From Lachnospiraceae oral taxon 107 str. F0167 (GTDB lineage Bacteria; Bacillota; Clostridia; Lachnospirales; Lachnospiraceae): a stretch of DNA of 64,000 nucleotides. The translations under genes and the position numbers were made by a program. Below are positions 25,192 to 35,430 of the stretch, one piece after another. Within the stretch, counting starts at the first letter, position 1; each line of letters begins with the position of its first letter. Below the pieces are notes generated by a model. The model made no database searches. It was given only the letters and a program-made list of their open reading frames with translations, and had not been told where the DNA came from. The stretch is from the NCBI GenBank assembly GCA_000209465.1, contig GL890583.1:410422-474421 (forward strand). Reading direction: 5' to 3'.

Positions 25192-25869
25192 ATGGACGAT
25201 GTAAAGATATTGGTGGTGGATGATGAAGCCAGAATGAGAAAACTTGTAAAAGATTTTCTCACCATTAAAGGATTTATAGTGTTGGAAGCACAGGACGGTG
25301 AACAAGCTTTAAAAGTCTTTGATGAAAATAAAGATATAAAACTTATTTTACTGGATGTTATGATGCCGAAACTTGACGGCTTTGAAACCTTAGAGGTTTT
25401 AAGGCAGTATTCTAAAGTGCCTGTTATTATGTTGACTGCAAGAAGTGAAGAAAGAGATGAGCTTTTGGGATATAAACTTGGTGTGGATGAGTATATTACA
25501 AAGCCTTTTTCACCCAAAATACTTGTGGCAAGAGTGGAGGCGGTACTTAGAAGAACAATAGGTGAATCTGAAGAAAAGCTTGTAGCAGGTGCTATTGAGA
25601 TAGATAAGGTGGCAAGAAGCGTATATATAGATCAAAAACCTGTTGATTTAAGCTTTAAAGAATATGAACTTTTAACATATTTTATTGAGAATAAGGGTAT
25701 TGCATTGTCCAGAGAAAAAATTTTAAGTTCTGTATGGAATTATGATTATTTTGGAGATGCCAGAACCATTGATACCCATGTAAAAAAACTTCGTGCAAAG
25801 ATGGGTGAGCGTGGAGACTATATAAAAACCGTTTGGGGCATGGGATATAAGTTTGAGGTTACATCATAG
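25192..25869 (+). CDS. OmpR/PhoB-family response regulator
   Basis: A 225-residue two-component transcription factor. The receiver domain has the acidic pair VVDDE (near 10), phospho-acceptor Asp in LLDVMMP (near 54), Thr in MLTAR (near 81) and Lys in TKPF (near 103). The winged-helix DNA-binding domain (about 128-225) has FKEYELLTYFIENKG and RTIDTHVKKLRAKMG. The likely partner is the sensor kinase at 29227, although gltX and a helicase gene lie between. Target genes are unknown; the cobalamin genes behind the kinase are candidates by position only. Confidence 0.95.
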   Translation: MDDVKILVVDDEARMRKLVKDFLTIKGFIVLEAQDGEQALKVFDENKDIKLILLDVMMPKLDGFETLEVLRQYSKVPVIMLTARSEERDELLGYKLGVDEYITKPFSPKILVARVEAVLRRTIGESEEKLVAGAIEIDKVARSVYIDQKPVDLSFKEYELLTYFIENKGIALSREKILSSVWNYDYFGDARTIDTHVKKLRAKMGERGDYIKTVWGMGYKFEVTS

Positions 25870-25916
25870 TAAGCATTTTGATAAAGTGCTTTAAAGTTAA
25901 TAGATAAGGAGAGGGT

Positions 25917-27368
25917 ATGACAAAAATAAGGACAAGATATGCACCAAGTCCTACCGGAAGAATGCATGTAGGAAATCTAAGAACCGCATTATACGCATAT
26001 TTAATTGCGAAGCATGAGGGTGGAGATTTTCTGCTTAGAATAGAGGATACAGACCAGGAAAGATATGTGGAGGGTGCTATAGACATTATCTACAGAACTT
26101 TGGAAAAAACAGGTCTTATACATGATGAAGGTCCTGATAAGGATGGTGGAGTCGGACCATATGTGCAAAGTGAAAGACAAAAGCAGGGACTCTATTTGGA
26201 GTATGCTAAAAAACTTATAGAAAAAAAGCAGGCATATTATTGTTTTTGTACTCCGGAAAGACTTAATTCACTCAGATCAAATGTGAATGGTGAAGAAATT
26301 ATGAAATATGATAAGCATTGCCTTTCACTGTCCGAGGAGGAAATAAAAGAAAAACTTGAAAGCGGTATCCCATATGTGATCCGTCAAAACAACCCTACAA
26401 CCGGAACAACATCATTCCATGATGATATCTATGGTGATATTACAGTGGATAATTCCGAGCTGGATGATATGGTTCTTATAAAATCGGACGGCTATCCTAC
26501 TTATAACTTTGCCAATGTTGTTGATGATCATTTAATGGGAATCACACATGTAGTCAGAGGAAATGAGTATCTTTCATCATCACCTAAGTACAACAGATTG
26601 TATGAGGCATTCGGATGGGAAGTACCGACCTATGTACACTGTCCTTTAATAACCAATGAGGAGCATAAAAAGCTTTCAAAAAGAAGCGGACATTCATCGT
26701 TTGAGGATTTGACAGAACAGGGTTATGTCTCAGAGGCAATAGTAAACTTTGTGGCACTTCTTGGATGGTCACCGGAGTATGATAAGGAGATATTCTCCTT
26801 ACAGGAACTTATAGAGGCTTTTGATTATAAACATATTTCAAAATCACCTGCAGTCTTTGATATGGTCAAGCTTTCATGGATGAATGGTGAATATTTAAAG
26901 AAAATGAGTGAGGAAGATTTCTTTAAACTGGCTGAGCCATATATTAAAGAAGTTATAAAAAAGCCACTGGATATTAAAAAGATATCAAATATGGTAAAAA
27001 CAAGAATAGAAGTATTGCCTCAGATAGGTTCACATATTGATTTCTTTGAGGAATTACCTGAATATGATACAGAAATGTATACACATAAAAAAATGAAAAC
27101 AAATTCTGAGAATTCATTAGCTCTTTTAAAGGAAGTATTACCGCTTTTAGAGAATACCGACGAGTATACCAATGATAATTTGTTCTCTATCTTACAGGAA
27201 TTCGGTAAGGAACATGAGTATAAGACAGGATTTATTATGTGGCCTATAAGAACTGCACTTTCAGGAAAGCAAATGACTCCTGCCGGTGCTACGGAGATTA
27301 TGGAAGTTCTTGGAAAAGAAGAATCAATAAGAAGGATTAAGATTGGAATTGATAAATTACAGCAGTAA
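25917..27368 (+). CDS. gltX: Glutamate-tRNA ligase
   Basis: Class I synthetase, 483 residues. HIGH-like signature [19 protein letters not shown] at the N-terminus and KMSKS-like KLSKRSG near residue 255, with the GltX/GlnRS core between. It starts after a GGAGAGG site and its 3' end overlaps the following helicase gene by 26 bases. It probably serves both tRNA-Glu and, with GatCAB, tRNA-Gln as in other Clostridia, which is inference. Confidence 0.96.
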   Translation: MTKIRTRYAPSPTGRMHVGNLRTALYAYLIAKHEGGDFLLRIEDTDQERYVEGAIDIIYRTLEKTGLIHDEGPDKDGGVGPYVQSERQKQGLYLEYAKKLIEKKQAYYCFCTPERLNSLRSNVNGEEIMKYDKHCLSLSEEEIKEKLESGIPYVIRQNNPTTGTTSFHDDIYGDITVDNSELDDMVLIKSDGYPTYNFANVVDDHLMGITHVVRGNEYLSSSPKYNRLYEAFGWEVPTYVHCPLITNEEHKKLSKRSGHSSFEDLTEQGYVSEAIVNFVALLGWSPEYDKEIFSLQELIEAFDYKHISKSPAVFDMVKLSWMNGEYLKKMSEEDFFKLAEPYIKEVIKKPLDIKKISNMVKTRIEVLPQIGSHIDFFEELPEYDTEMYTHKKMKTNSENSLALLKEVLPLLENTDEYTNDNLFSILQEFGKEHEYKTGFIMWPIRTALSGKQMTPAGATEIMEVLGKEESIRRIKIGIDKLQQ

Positions 27369-29184
27369 TCAAAAAAAAGCCATAGAACATGGGGGCGGTC
27401 CCTTGATGGTGTTGGCAGGTCCCGGTTCCGGAAAAACCTTTGTAATTACACATAGAATAAAATATCTTATAAAGGGGCCGGGTGTAAACCCGGCCCATAT
27501 TTTGGTTGTCACATTTTCAAGGGCGGCGGCAAAGGAGATGAAGGACAGATTTGAAAATCTATACAGCAAAAGCCCTGTCACTTTTGGAACCTTTCATTCA
27601 GTATTCTTTAGCCTTTTAAAAACTGCCTATGGCTTTACATCGGAGCAAATAGCATCTGATGAGCTTAGATATACAATTATAAAAGAATTGATAAAAAGAA
27701 ACTCTATATTAAATGAGGATATTAATACTCTTTCAGGTAATCTTTTAAATGAAATTGCCCTTATAAAGCAGGACAATATAAATATAAAAAATTATTATTC
27801 AAACAGTATAGGAAGTGATGTATTTAAAAAAATATACAGGGAATATGAGGCTGAGCTTGAAACATTAAATAAACTTGATTTTGAAGATATGCTTTCCTTG
27901 ACCTATGAACTTTTAAGTGAAAGAGAAGATATTTTAAAAGCTGTACAAAACAGATATCGATATATACTTGTGGATGAGTTTCAGGATATTAACTTTTTGC
28001 AGTATAATATAATAAAACTTATGGCAGGAAAAGACCAAAATATTACAGTTGTCGGGGATGATGATCAGTCCATATACAGATTCAGAGGTGCAAGACCGGA
28101 GATAATGCTTGGATTTGAAAGAGATTTTAAAAATGTTTCAAAAGTTTTTTTGGATATCAATTTCAGATCGAGCACTCAGATAGTTGATGCTTCAACAAAG
28201 CTTATATCATTTAACAGTAAAAGATTTCCTAAAAGCTTTAGGGCTCATAAGGGTAGTGGTGCACCGGTTTCCGTGATAGAATTTAAAAATCCTTTCGGGG
28301 AGGTCAGCTCCATTGTAAATGATATAAAGGAATATATAAGAGCGAAACAGGATATAAACAATATTGCTGTACTTTATCGCACCAATCTTTCGCCAAGACT
28401 TTTAATAGAAAGAATGATGAAAAACAATATCCCTTTTACAATAAGGGATTCCATTCCAAATCTGTTTGAACATTGGGTGGCAAAGGATATAATATCCTAT
28501 ATAAGGCTTGCCCTAAATACAGGCAATAAAACCGATTTGCTACGAATATCAAATAAGCCGAACAGATATATAAGCAGGGATTCACTTTCCTCATCAAAAG
28601 CAAATATAGAAACGCTTTTTGATTATTATGATGATAAAAGTTATATGATCAAAAGAATAATAGAATTAAGAGAGCATCTTAGAACAATAAAGAATTTAAG
28701 GCCGGCAACAGCCCTTAGATATATCAGAAATGTAGTCGGCTATGATGAATATATAGAAGAATACTGTGATATGAACGGCATAGAAAGTGATGACTGCTAT
28801 ACCATTCTTGGTGATTTGGAAAACAGTGCCTCTGAATTTAATACTTTTAACGATTGGTTTATACATATGGAGGAGTATAAAAATGAGCTTATTGAGGCGA
28901 GAAAAAAATCAAATGAAAATGATACAGGTGTAAGGCTTATGACATTCCATTCTTCCAAAGGTCTTGAATTTGATATAGTATATATTATTGATGTTAATGA
29001 GGGGAGTGTTCCTTATAAGAAGGCAAAAGGAGCGGAAGAGATAGAAGAAGAGCGCAGAATGTTTTATGTTGCGATGACAAGAGCCAGAAATAAGCTTTTT
29101 ATTTGTTATTGTAAGGAAAATTTCGGAAAGTCAATAGGTAAATCTGACTTTATAATAGAACTTTCCTCCAAAGAAAGACCATAA
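27343..29184 (+). CDS. UvrD/PcrA-like superfamily I DNA helicase
   Basis: ATP-dependent 3'-5' helicase of 613 residues, shorter than PcrA/UvrD (about 720-750). Motifs in order: Q-motif [13 protein letters not shown], Walker [16 protein letters not shown] (motif II), [13 protein letters not shown] (III), LDINFRSS (IV), [15 protein letters not shown] (V) and [13 protein letters not shown] (VI). The C-terminal tail that binds RNA polymerase in PcrA seems absent. The start is a TTG (27343, or 27349) inside the end of gltX with a GAAGGA site, implying coupled translation. Role in repair is by family. Confidence 0.9.
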   Translation: MELINYSSNQKKAIEHGGGPLMVLAGPGSGKTFVITHRIKYLIKGPGVNPAHILVVTFSRAAAKEMKDRFENLYSKSPVTFGTFHSVFFSLLKTAYGFTSEQIASDELRYTIIKELIKRNSILNEDINTLSGNLLNEIALIKQDNINIKNYYSNSIGSDVFKKIYREYEAELETLNKLDFEDMLSLTYELLSEREDILKAVQNRYRYILVDEFQDINFLQYNIIKLMAGKDQNITVVGDDDQSIYRFRGARPEIMLGFERDFKNVSKVFLDINFRSSTQIVDASTKLISFNSKRFPKSFRAHKGSGAPVSVIEFKNPFGEVSSIVNDIKEYIRAKQDINNIAVLYRTNLSPRLLIERMMKNNIPFTIRDSIPNLFEHWVAKDIISYIRLALNTGNKTDLLRISNKPNRYISRDSLSSSKANIETLFDYYDDKSYMIKRIIELREHLRTIKNLRPATALRYIRNVVGYDEYIEEYCDMNGIESDDCYTILGDLENSASEFNTFNDWFIHMEEYKNELIEARKKSNENDTGVRLMTFHSSKGLEFDIVYIIDVNEGSVPYKKAKGAEEIEEERRMFYVAMTRARNKLFICYCKENFGKSIGKSDFIIELSSKERP

Positions 29185-29226
29185 TTGATTTAGAGCGAAA
29201 TATCTTACGGTCACTATGAGGTGTAT

Positions 29227-30756
29227 ATGATAAAAAAATTCAGTCATTCTCTTCGCATGAAGATAACCTTAATAATACTGTTTTTTATTTTTATATTATT
29301 ATTGTCCATGGGAGTATTAAATAATTTCGGACTTCCGTTGTTTTATCAAAATGAAAAGGTCAGTGATATAAAAGAGGCATATTTAAAAATAGATAATGAA
29401 GTAATGAAAATCGGTTCTTTGGGGCAGGCAATTATTCAAAATAACCATGAAAATCAATCTGTTATAAATGACAGTGTATCAAATATTATTGTGGAATACT
29501 CCAATAAATATAATATTACTATAGTATTGGTGGATTCTTTTACAAATAAGGCAATATATTCCTCTGCAAGAGAGGGAGACAGCCTTTTAAGCAGGATACA
29601 GGACGGATTTATAGGTAATAAAGATATTGACAGCAAGGATATTCTGTATAAAAGTGAAAATTATACAATAATACTGCATAGAATAGCTCAAAAAAGCTCT
29701 TTCATTGAAGCCTTCGGATATTGCAACGATAATCAGACCATGGTTATTATGTCCACACCTGTTGCCAGCTTGAAAGAAAGTGTGAATATATCAAATAAAT
29801 TTCTTGTTTATATTGCAATTATAGGCTTTATTATTACAATAATCATAACTTTTATTATCGCAAAAATGATTACAAAACCTATACTTTTATTGGCAGATAT
29901 ATCAAATAAAATGGGGAAACTTGATTTTACCGCCAAATATACAGGAAACAGAAGTGATGAGATTCAGACACTGGGACAGAATATGAACTATATGTCAGAC
30001 AGACTGGAAAAGGCAATAAATGAATTACAAAATGCCAATGAGCTTTTAAAAGAGGATATAAAAAGAAAAGAAGCTATTGATGAGATGCGAAGGGATTTTA
30101 TTGCCAATGTATCACATGAACTTAAAACACCTATTGCACTTATACAAGGCTATGCCGAGGGGCTGAATGAGGGGCTATGTGAGGATGAGGAAAGCAGAAA
30201 GTACTATACCGAGGTGATTATGGATGAAAGTGAAAAGATGAATAAAATGGTAAAACAACTCCTTACACTTTCATCACTTGAATCCGGAAACAGTATATTA
30301 AATAAAGAAAAATTTAATATAACTGCACTTATAAGCAATATTCTAGGCTCGATATCCATATTGATAGGCGAAAAAAATGTAAATATAATCTTTGATTCAA
30401 ACAAGGAAATATATGTATATGCTGATGAATTCAAAATAGAAGAGGTAATCACAAATTATATAAGCAATGCAATTCATCATGTAAAGGACTTTGGAGAAAT
30501 AAAAATCACTGTAGATGATGACGGTAAGAATATAATTTTTAATGTCTATAATACAGGAAATCCGATACCGAAAGAGGATTTAGGCAATGTTTGGGAAAAA
30601 TTCTTTAAAGTTGATAAGGCACATTCCAGAGCATATGGTGGAAGCGGTATAGGACTTTCCATAGTAAAAGCAATAATTGAGGCACATAATGGCAATGTTG
30701 ATGTAAGAAATATAAATGACGGTGTGGAATTTGGCTTTAGAATACCAAAGGCATAA
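29227..30756 (+). CDS. Two-component sensor histidine kinase
   Basis: A 509-residue membrane kinase. Transmembrane helix 1 (about 14-35), an extracytoplasmic sensor region (about 36-190), transmembrane helix 2 (about 195-217), a HAMP linker, then a HisKA helix with the phospho-acceptor His in VSHELKTPIAL and an HATPase domain with N-box NYISNAIHH and the GGSGIGLSIV lid. ATG 29227 is used because GAGGTG (29218-29223) precedes it. Its usual partner would be adjacent; here the nearest regulator is 3.4 kb upstream in the same run. cbiD begins 3 bp after its stop, so kinase and cobalamin genes share a message. Confidence 0.94.
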   Translation: MIKKFSHSLRMKITLIILFFIFILLLSMGVLNNFGLPLFYQNEKVSDIKEAYLKIDNEVMKIGSLGQAIIQNNHENQSVINDSVSNIIVEYSNKYNITIVLVDSFTNKAIYSSAREGDSLLSRIQDGFIGNKDIDSKDILYKSENYTIILHRIAQKSSFIEAFGYCNDNQTMVIMSTPVASLKESVNISNKFLVYIAIIGFIITIIITFIIAKMITKPILLLADISNKMGKLDFTAKYTGNRSDEIQTLGQNMNYMSDRLEKAINELQNANELLKEDIKRKEAIDEMRRDFIANVSHELKTPIALIQGYAEGLNEGLCEDEESRKYYTEVIMDESEKMNKMVKQLLTLSSLESGNSILNKEKFNITALISNILGSISILIGEKNVNIIFDSNKEIYVYADEFKIEEVITNYISNAIHHVKDFGEIKITVDDDGKNIIFNVYNTGNPIPKEDLGNVWEKFFKVDKAHSRAYGGSGIGLSIVKAIIEAHNGNVDVRNINDGVEFGFRIPKA

Positions 30757-30759
30757 GAT

Positions 30760-31950
30760 ATGACAATTGATGAATTTAATATAAAAAACGGCAATGTACA
30801 AAGATATGGATTTACCACAGGTACAAGTGCAACAGCTGCCGCAATGGGGGCATTATATCTTTACCTTAAGTCCGAAAAAAAAATGGTTGAGGTGGAGCTT
30901 CCTGCAGGCATAAGCTTAAGTATTCCGATAGAATATTCTAAAGTGGAAGACGATTATTATATTTGCGGTGTTATAAAGGATGCAGGAGATGATCCTGATG
31001 TTACTGACGGAATTTTAATCAGCGCAAAGCTTGAATTTATAAAAAAGAATGATGGACTTGAATTTAATTTTTTTGCGGGAGAAGGTGTAGGAACATTCAC
31101 AAAGAACGGACTGGCTCTTCCAAAGGGTGAGGCGGCTATAAATCCTGTGCCAAGACAGATGATGATTGACAATCTTGGAAGTGTACTGAGTGAATTTGGG
31201 TATAAAGGAATTGTCAATATTACTATTATGGTACAAAACGGTATTGAAATTGCAAAAAAAACATTTAATGAAAGGCTTGGAATTATAGGAGGTATTTCAA
31301 TACTCGGTACTTCAGGTTTGGTACTTCCAATGAGTAAGACTGCACTTTTAGAAACAATAAAAGCAGATATAAAGTTCAGATTACAAAACTCCGATAAAAA
31401 GCGAGTGTACTTGGCACCGGGAAATATAGGGGCAAAGTTTCTTGAAAATAATTTTAATATAGAAAGCAATATTGTTGCAATTATCAGTAATTTTATCGGT
31501 GAAGGTATTGACTATGCCATATCAAATGATGCAAGAGAAATCATATTATGCGGTGATATGGGCAAGCTTATAAAGCTTTCCGGCGGAATAATGAATACTC
31601 ATTCAAATGATTCAGACTCAAGACTTGAATTACTTACAGCCGCAGTTTTAAAATATGCTATAAAAATCAATTATGATTTTACTTTGTTGGCACCGACTAT
31701 AGCTGATATACTGGAACAAAAGACTACCACAGGTGCCATAACCATAATAAAAGATAATAATCTTGAAGGATGTTTTGATATACTTGCAAATCAAATGCTT
31801 TATTATGCATATAACCGTGCATTTAAGGCGGAGATATTTTATCATAAAAACAGATTTGCAAATATTGATGATTTTAAAAATAATTTTAAAATAAGAATTA
31901 TTGTTTTTAGCGATAATAATACAATTATAGATACGGGAGAAAATATATGA
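30760..31950 (+). CDS. cbiD: Cobalt-precorrin-5B C1-methyltransferase CbiD
   Basis: Methylates C1 during ring contraction in the oxygen-independent cobalamin route. The 396-residue protein opens with YGFTTGTSATAAAMGAL, the CbiD signature, and has NPVPRQMM and GTSGLVLPMS segments. Presence of CbiD marks the anaerobic (cobalt-early) pathway. The gene follows the sensor kinase by 3 bp and overlaps cbiL by four bases (ATGA). No B12 riboswitch precedes it. Confidence 0.95.
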   Translation: MTIDEFNIKNGNVQRYGFTTGTSATAAAMGALYLYLKSEKKMVEVELPAGISLSIPIEYSKVEDDYYICGVIKDAGDDPDVTDGILISAKLEFIKKNDGLEFNFFAGEGVGTFTKNGLALPKGEAAINPVPRQMMIDNLGSVLSEFGYKGIVNITIMVQNGIEIAKKTFNERLGIIGGISILGTSGLVLPMSKTALLETIKADIKFRLQNSDKKRVYLAPGNIGAKFLENNFNIESNIVAIISNFIGEGIDYAISNDAREIILCGDMGKLIKLSGGIMNTHSNDSDSRLELLTAAVLKYAIKINYDFTLLAPTIADILEQKTTTGAITIIKDNNLEGCFDILANQMLYYAYNRAFKAEIFYHKNRFANIDDFKNNFKIRIIVFSDNNTIIDTGENI

Positions 31951-32627
31951 GTAAACTATATGGTGTAGGAGTAGGTCCGGGAGATCCTGAGCTTATGACA
32001 ATAAAGGCTGTAAATGCAGTAAGAAACTCCGTTACAGTCTGCTTTGTCGGAAAAAGTGAGGCAAGTTCGGTAGCATTTAATATAGCAAAACAGGCAATAC
32101 CTGAGATAGAAGAAAAGAAAAAGGTTTGTATTGATTTTCCGATGACCAAGGATAAGGATATATTGGAGGAGGCACATGCAAAGATTACAGCTTTAATAAA
32201 AGATCTTTTAATGGATGGAAATGTTGTATTGCTTACACTGGGAGATCCGGGAGTATATGCAACATATTCATATATCGCTGAAAGACTGAAAAAAGAAAAT
32301 ATACAAATAATCACTATTGCAGGCATTACCTCATTCAGTGCAGCTGCAGCCAGACTTTCAATACCTTTGACACTTGCAGATGAAGAGCTTCATATAATAC
32401 CTTCATCATATTCCTTTGAGGAAGCTTTTAATTTAGAGGGTACTTTGGTATTTATGAAATCGGGAAGAAGTTATGAAAAGCTGGCAAAATATATCAAAAA
32501 GAATAAATCTGATTATAATGTGTATATGGTGGAAAATTGCGGAATGAAGGATGAAAAGATTTTTATAGGAGCCAAAAATCTGCCTGAGAGCAGTGGATAT
32601 TTTACATTGATTATTGTGAGAGGTTAG
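31947..32627 (+). CDS. cbiL: Cobalt-precorrin-2 C20-methyltransferase CbiL
   Basis: SAM-dependent tetrapyrrole methylase of 226 residues acting on cobalt-precorrin-2. The N-terminal YGVGVGPGDPELMTIKAV and central LTLGDPGVYATYSYI are typical of CobI/CbiL. Translationally coupled to cbiD and followed by cbiH after one base. Confidence 0.94.
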   Translation: MSKLYGVGVGPGDPELMTIKAVNAVRNSVTVCFVGKSEASSVAFNIAKQAIPEIEEKKKVCIDFPMTKDKDILEEAHAKITALIKDLLMDGNVVLLTLGDPGVYATYSYIAERLKKENIQIITIAGITSFSAAAARLSIPLTLADEELHIIPSSYSFEEAFNLEGTLVFMKSGRSYEKLAKYIKKNKSDYNVYMVENCGMKDEKIFIGAKNLPESSGYFTLIIVRG

Positions 32628-32628
32628 A

Positions 32629-33360
32629 ATGAAACAAATTTATATAATTGGTATGGGGCCCGGTAAGTATGAGCAGATGACCGTAGAAGCCATAAGAAAA
32701 ATAGAGGAAAGCGATGTAGTAATAGGCTATACGGTATATACCGATCTTATAAAAGAAATATGGCCTGATAAAGAATGTCTTTCCACACCTATGACAAAGG
32801 AGTATGAAAGATGTGTAATTGCATTTGAAGAGGCAATGAAGGGTAAAACCGTAGCATTTGTATGTTCCGGTGATGCGGGAGTATATGGACTTACCGGTCT
32901 TATGCTTGGTATATCACCTAAGTATAAAGAAGTAGGGGTAAGTACTGTGGCAGGAGTAACAGCCGCACTCTCAGGCGCCGCAATAATAGGTGCACCGCTG
33001 ATACATGATTTTGCTATAATAAGCCTAAGTGATCTTTTGACACCATGGGAGAAAATAGAAAAAAGACTCGAGTGTGCGGCAATAGGAGATTTTTGTATTT
33101 GTCTATATAATCCCGGAAGTAAAAAGCGTGTGGATTATTTGCAAAAAGCATGTGAAATACTTTTAAAACATAAAGATAAAAATACCCCCTGTGCCATTGC
33201 AAAAAATATAGGTAGAGAGGGTGAAGAATACAGCATCTACAGCCTTTTAGAATTAAAGGATGTAAAGGTCGGTATGTTTGAGACTGTATTTATAGGAAAT
33301 TCGATGACAAAGGTAATAGAAGGGAAGCTTGTTACACCAAGAGGATATACCAATGAGTAA
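32629..33360 (+). CDS. cbiH: Cobalt-precorrin-3 C17-methyltransferase CbiH
   Basis: Methylates C17 with ring contraction to the delta-lactone intermediate. The 243-residue protein has YIIGMGPGKYEQMT, FVCSGDAGVYGLTGLM, the LSDLLTPWEKIEKRL stretch and YNPGSKKR, all typical of CobJ/CbiH. It is a stand-alone methylase with no CbiG fusion. Its 3' end overlaps cbiJ by eight bases. Confidence 0.94.
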   Translation: MKQIYIIGMGPGKYEQMTVEAIRKIEESDVVIGYTVYTDLIKEIWPDKECLSTPMTKEYERCVIAFEEAMKGKTVAFVCSGDAGVYGLTGLMLGISPKYKEVGVSTVAGVTAALSGAAIIGAPLIHDFAIISLSDLLTPWEKIEKRLECAAIGDFCICLYNPGSKKRVDYLQKACEILLKHKDKNTPCAIAKNIGREGEEYSIYSLLELKDVKVGMFETVFIGNSMTKVIEGKLVTPRGYTNE

Positions 33361-34117
33361 AATTCTTATTTTTGGAGGAACAACCGAAGGTAGAGAAATT
33401 GCCACAGCCTGCGATAATCTTTGTATAGATACATTACTCTGTGTAGCTACCGAATATGGCAAGGAAGTATTACCCCCGTTTACTAATGTAAGAGTAAGCG
33501 ATAAAAGACTAAATATAGATGAAATCTCATCTTTAATAGAAAAAAATGATATTTCATATGTTATAGATGCCACACATCCATATGCCTATGAAATTTCAAA
33601 AAATATAGAAATAGCCATACTGAATTTGAATAAACAAAATGTAAAGCTTTTCAAAATAAAAAGGGAAGATATGAATATATCATCTTCGGATGGAATACTT
33701 GAGTTTTCAAGTAATGAAGAGGCTGTAAAATATCTTTTAAATACAAGAGGAAATATATTACTTACAACAGGCAGCAAAGAGATAGCTGACTACAGGGAGC
33801 TTTCAAGTCGTATTTTCCCAAGAATTCTTCCAAGTGTAGACTCGATAAATGCCTGCCTGTCGGCAGGAGTTGCCTCAAAAAATATTATAGCAATGCAAGG
33901 TCCTTTTTCTAAGGAGCTAAATGAAGCTATAATAAAGGAATTTGATTGTAAATACCTGGTAAGTAAACTCTCAGGAAAAAGCGGTGGTTTTGATGAAAAG
34001 ATAGAGGCTGCAAAAAGCACTGGTTGTAAAGCTATAATAATATTGCCAAAGATAAAGGTAACAGGTATTACAGTGGCTAAATGTATAGAAAACATTAAAA
34101 AATATTATAATAAATAG
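33353..34117 (+). CDS. cbiJ: Cobalt-precorrin-6A reductase CbiJ
   Basis: NAD(P)H-dependent reductase of the corrin ring, 254 residues. Opens with ILIFGGTTEGREIA (CbiJ/CobK signature) and has VIDATHPYA and LLTTGSKEI. The ATG at 33353 is used; an upstream in-frame start lies deep in cbiH. Coupled to cbiH by an eight-base overlap. Confidence 0.93.
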   Translation: MSKILIFGGTTEGREIATACDNLCIDTLLCVATEYGKEVLPPFTNVRVSDKRLNIDEISSLIEKNDISYVIDATHPYAYEISKNIEIAILNLNKQNVKLFKIKREDMNISSSDGILEFSSNEEAVKYLLNTRGNILLTTGSKEIADYRELSSRIFPRILPSVDSINACLSAGVASKNIIAMQGPFSKELNEAIIKEFDCKYLVSKLSGKSGGFDEKIEAAKSTGCKAIIILPKIKVTGITVAKCIENIKKYYNK

Positions 34118-34125
34118 GATTTGCT

Positions 34126-35367
34126 ATGAAAAATACTAAAAATATAAATCTTATAGGAATAGGACTTGGCAATCTGAATCTTTTAACAAAAGCCGCCTAT
34201 GAAGCAATTAAAAACTCTGATATAATTATAGGTGCCAAAAGAATAGTGGACAGTGTAAAAGAAGATTTTAAAGACAAGGCTTATTTTATTGAATATAAAA
34301 CAGAAAAAATAATTGATATTATCAGAACAAATATAAGTTCTGAGATAGCAGTAGTTTTTAGCGGCGATATTTCGCTCTTTAGCGGCAGCCAAAAACTTTT
34401 TTCTGAAATAGATAAAGCTATAAAAACAAAAAAAGAATTCCATGGAGTAAATATAAAGACTTATACCGGAATATCCAGTTTAAGTTATATATGTGCTAAG
34501 AGCAATATAGATATTTCAAAGGTAAAGATATTATCATTTCATGGTAAGGAGGAGCTTTTATATCATAATATATCTTCAAATAAATATACATTTATAATTA
34601 CATCAAAAGCTGAAGGTGTAAAAGAGATTTGCAAAAAGCTTATTAAATTCGGATTTTATGACCTTGATATAATACTTGGTGAAAATCTCTCTTATGATGA
34701 TGAAAAAATTACAAAGTCAAAGGCATTACAGCTTATAGAAATGGAAATATCAGATTTAAACTGTATGATTATTTCAAATCCGGATGCAGACAAATCAATC
34801 AGCTTTGGACTTTCTGATGAAGTCTTTGTCAGGGATAAAGTTCCTATAACAAAGTCTGAGGTAAGAGCTGTGATTATGAGTAAATTGGATATATGCCCTG
34901 ATAGTATATGTTATGATATAGGCGCAGGAAGCGGATCAATCAGTATTGAAATGGCAAGGCTTGCTTATGAGGGAAAGGTATATGCCATAGAAAAAAATCA
35001 ACTTGCGGTAGAGTTGATAAAGAAAAATATTTATAATTTCAGTGCTGAAAATATAGAACTTATACATGCAAAAGCACCTGAAGGACTGGATAATATACTT
35101 GATGCAGATAAAATCTTTATAGGTGGCAGCGGTGGTGAACTTATAAGTATGATGGAGATGATATTCTCATCAAAGAAAAATCCCACTGTTGTGATTTCAG
35201 CTATAACAATGGAGACTATAGCACAGATAAGCGATATTATAAAAATGGCAAAGGGAAGAGGCTATGATACTGAAATTACAGCCATAAATATATCAAAGTC
35301 AAAAGAGGTAGGACCTTATAATATGATGATGGCACAGAATATGGTGTTTATAGCAAAAATATGGTAA
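34126..35367 (+). CDS. cbiET: Fused cobalt-precorrin-7 C5-methyltransferase / C15-methyltransferase (decarboxylating) CbiET
   Basis: Two activities in one 413-residue chain, the same fusion as CobL. The N-terminal CbiE tetrapyrrole methylase (IGIGLGNLNLLTKAAY, VVFSGDISLFSG) spans about 1-205. The C-terminal CbiT Rossmann methylase (about 215-413) has SKLDICPDSICYDIGAGSG, EKNQLAVELIKKN and IFIGGSGG. It is the last gene of the first cobalamin segment; the zinc-ribbon pseudogene follows in the same frame after its stop. Confidence 0.94.
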   Translation: MKNTKNINLIGIGLGNLNLLTKAAYEAIKNSDIIIGAKRIVDSVKEDFKDKAYFIEYKTEKIIDIIRTNISSEIAVVFSGDISLFSGSQKLFSEIDKAIKTKKEFHGVNIKTYTGISSLSYICAKSNIDISKVKILSFHGKEELLYHNISSNKYTFIITSKAEGVKEICKKLIKFGFYDLDIILGENLSYDDEKITKSKALQLIEMEISDLNCMIISNPDADKSISFGLSDEVFVRDKVPITKSEVRAVIMSKLDICPDSICYDIGAGSGSISIEMARLAYEGKVYAIEKNQLAVELIKKNIYNFSAENIELIHAKAPEGLDNILDADKIFIGGSGGELISMMEMIFSSKKNPTVVISAITMETIAQISDIIKMAKGRGYDTEITAINISKSKEVGPYNMMMAQNMVFIAKIW

Positions 35368-35430
35368 CAGATTAAAAATGCCGCCATACTTCTTCGACAA
35401 TCTCGTATTATAAGACATGATGACAGACAG

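Noticed and set aside
30700-30760. B12 riboswitch before cbiD
   Set aside because: The kinase gene ends 3 bp before cbiD, leaving no leader; no B12-box was seen in the leader after 37303 either.
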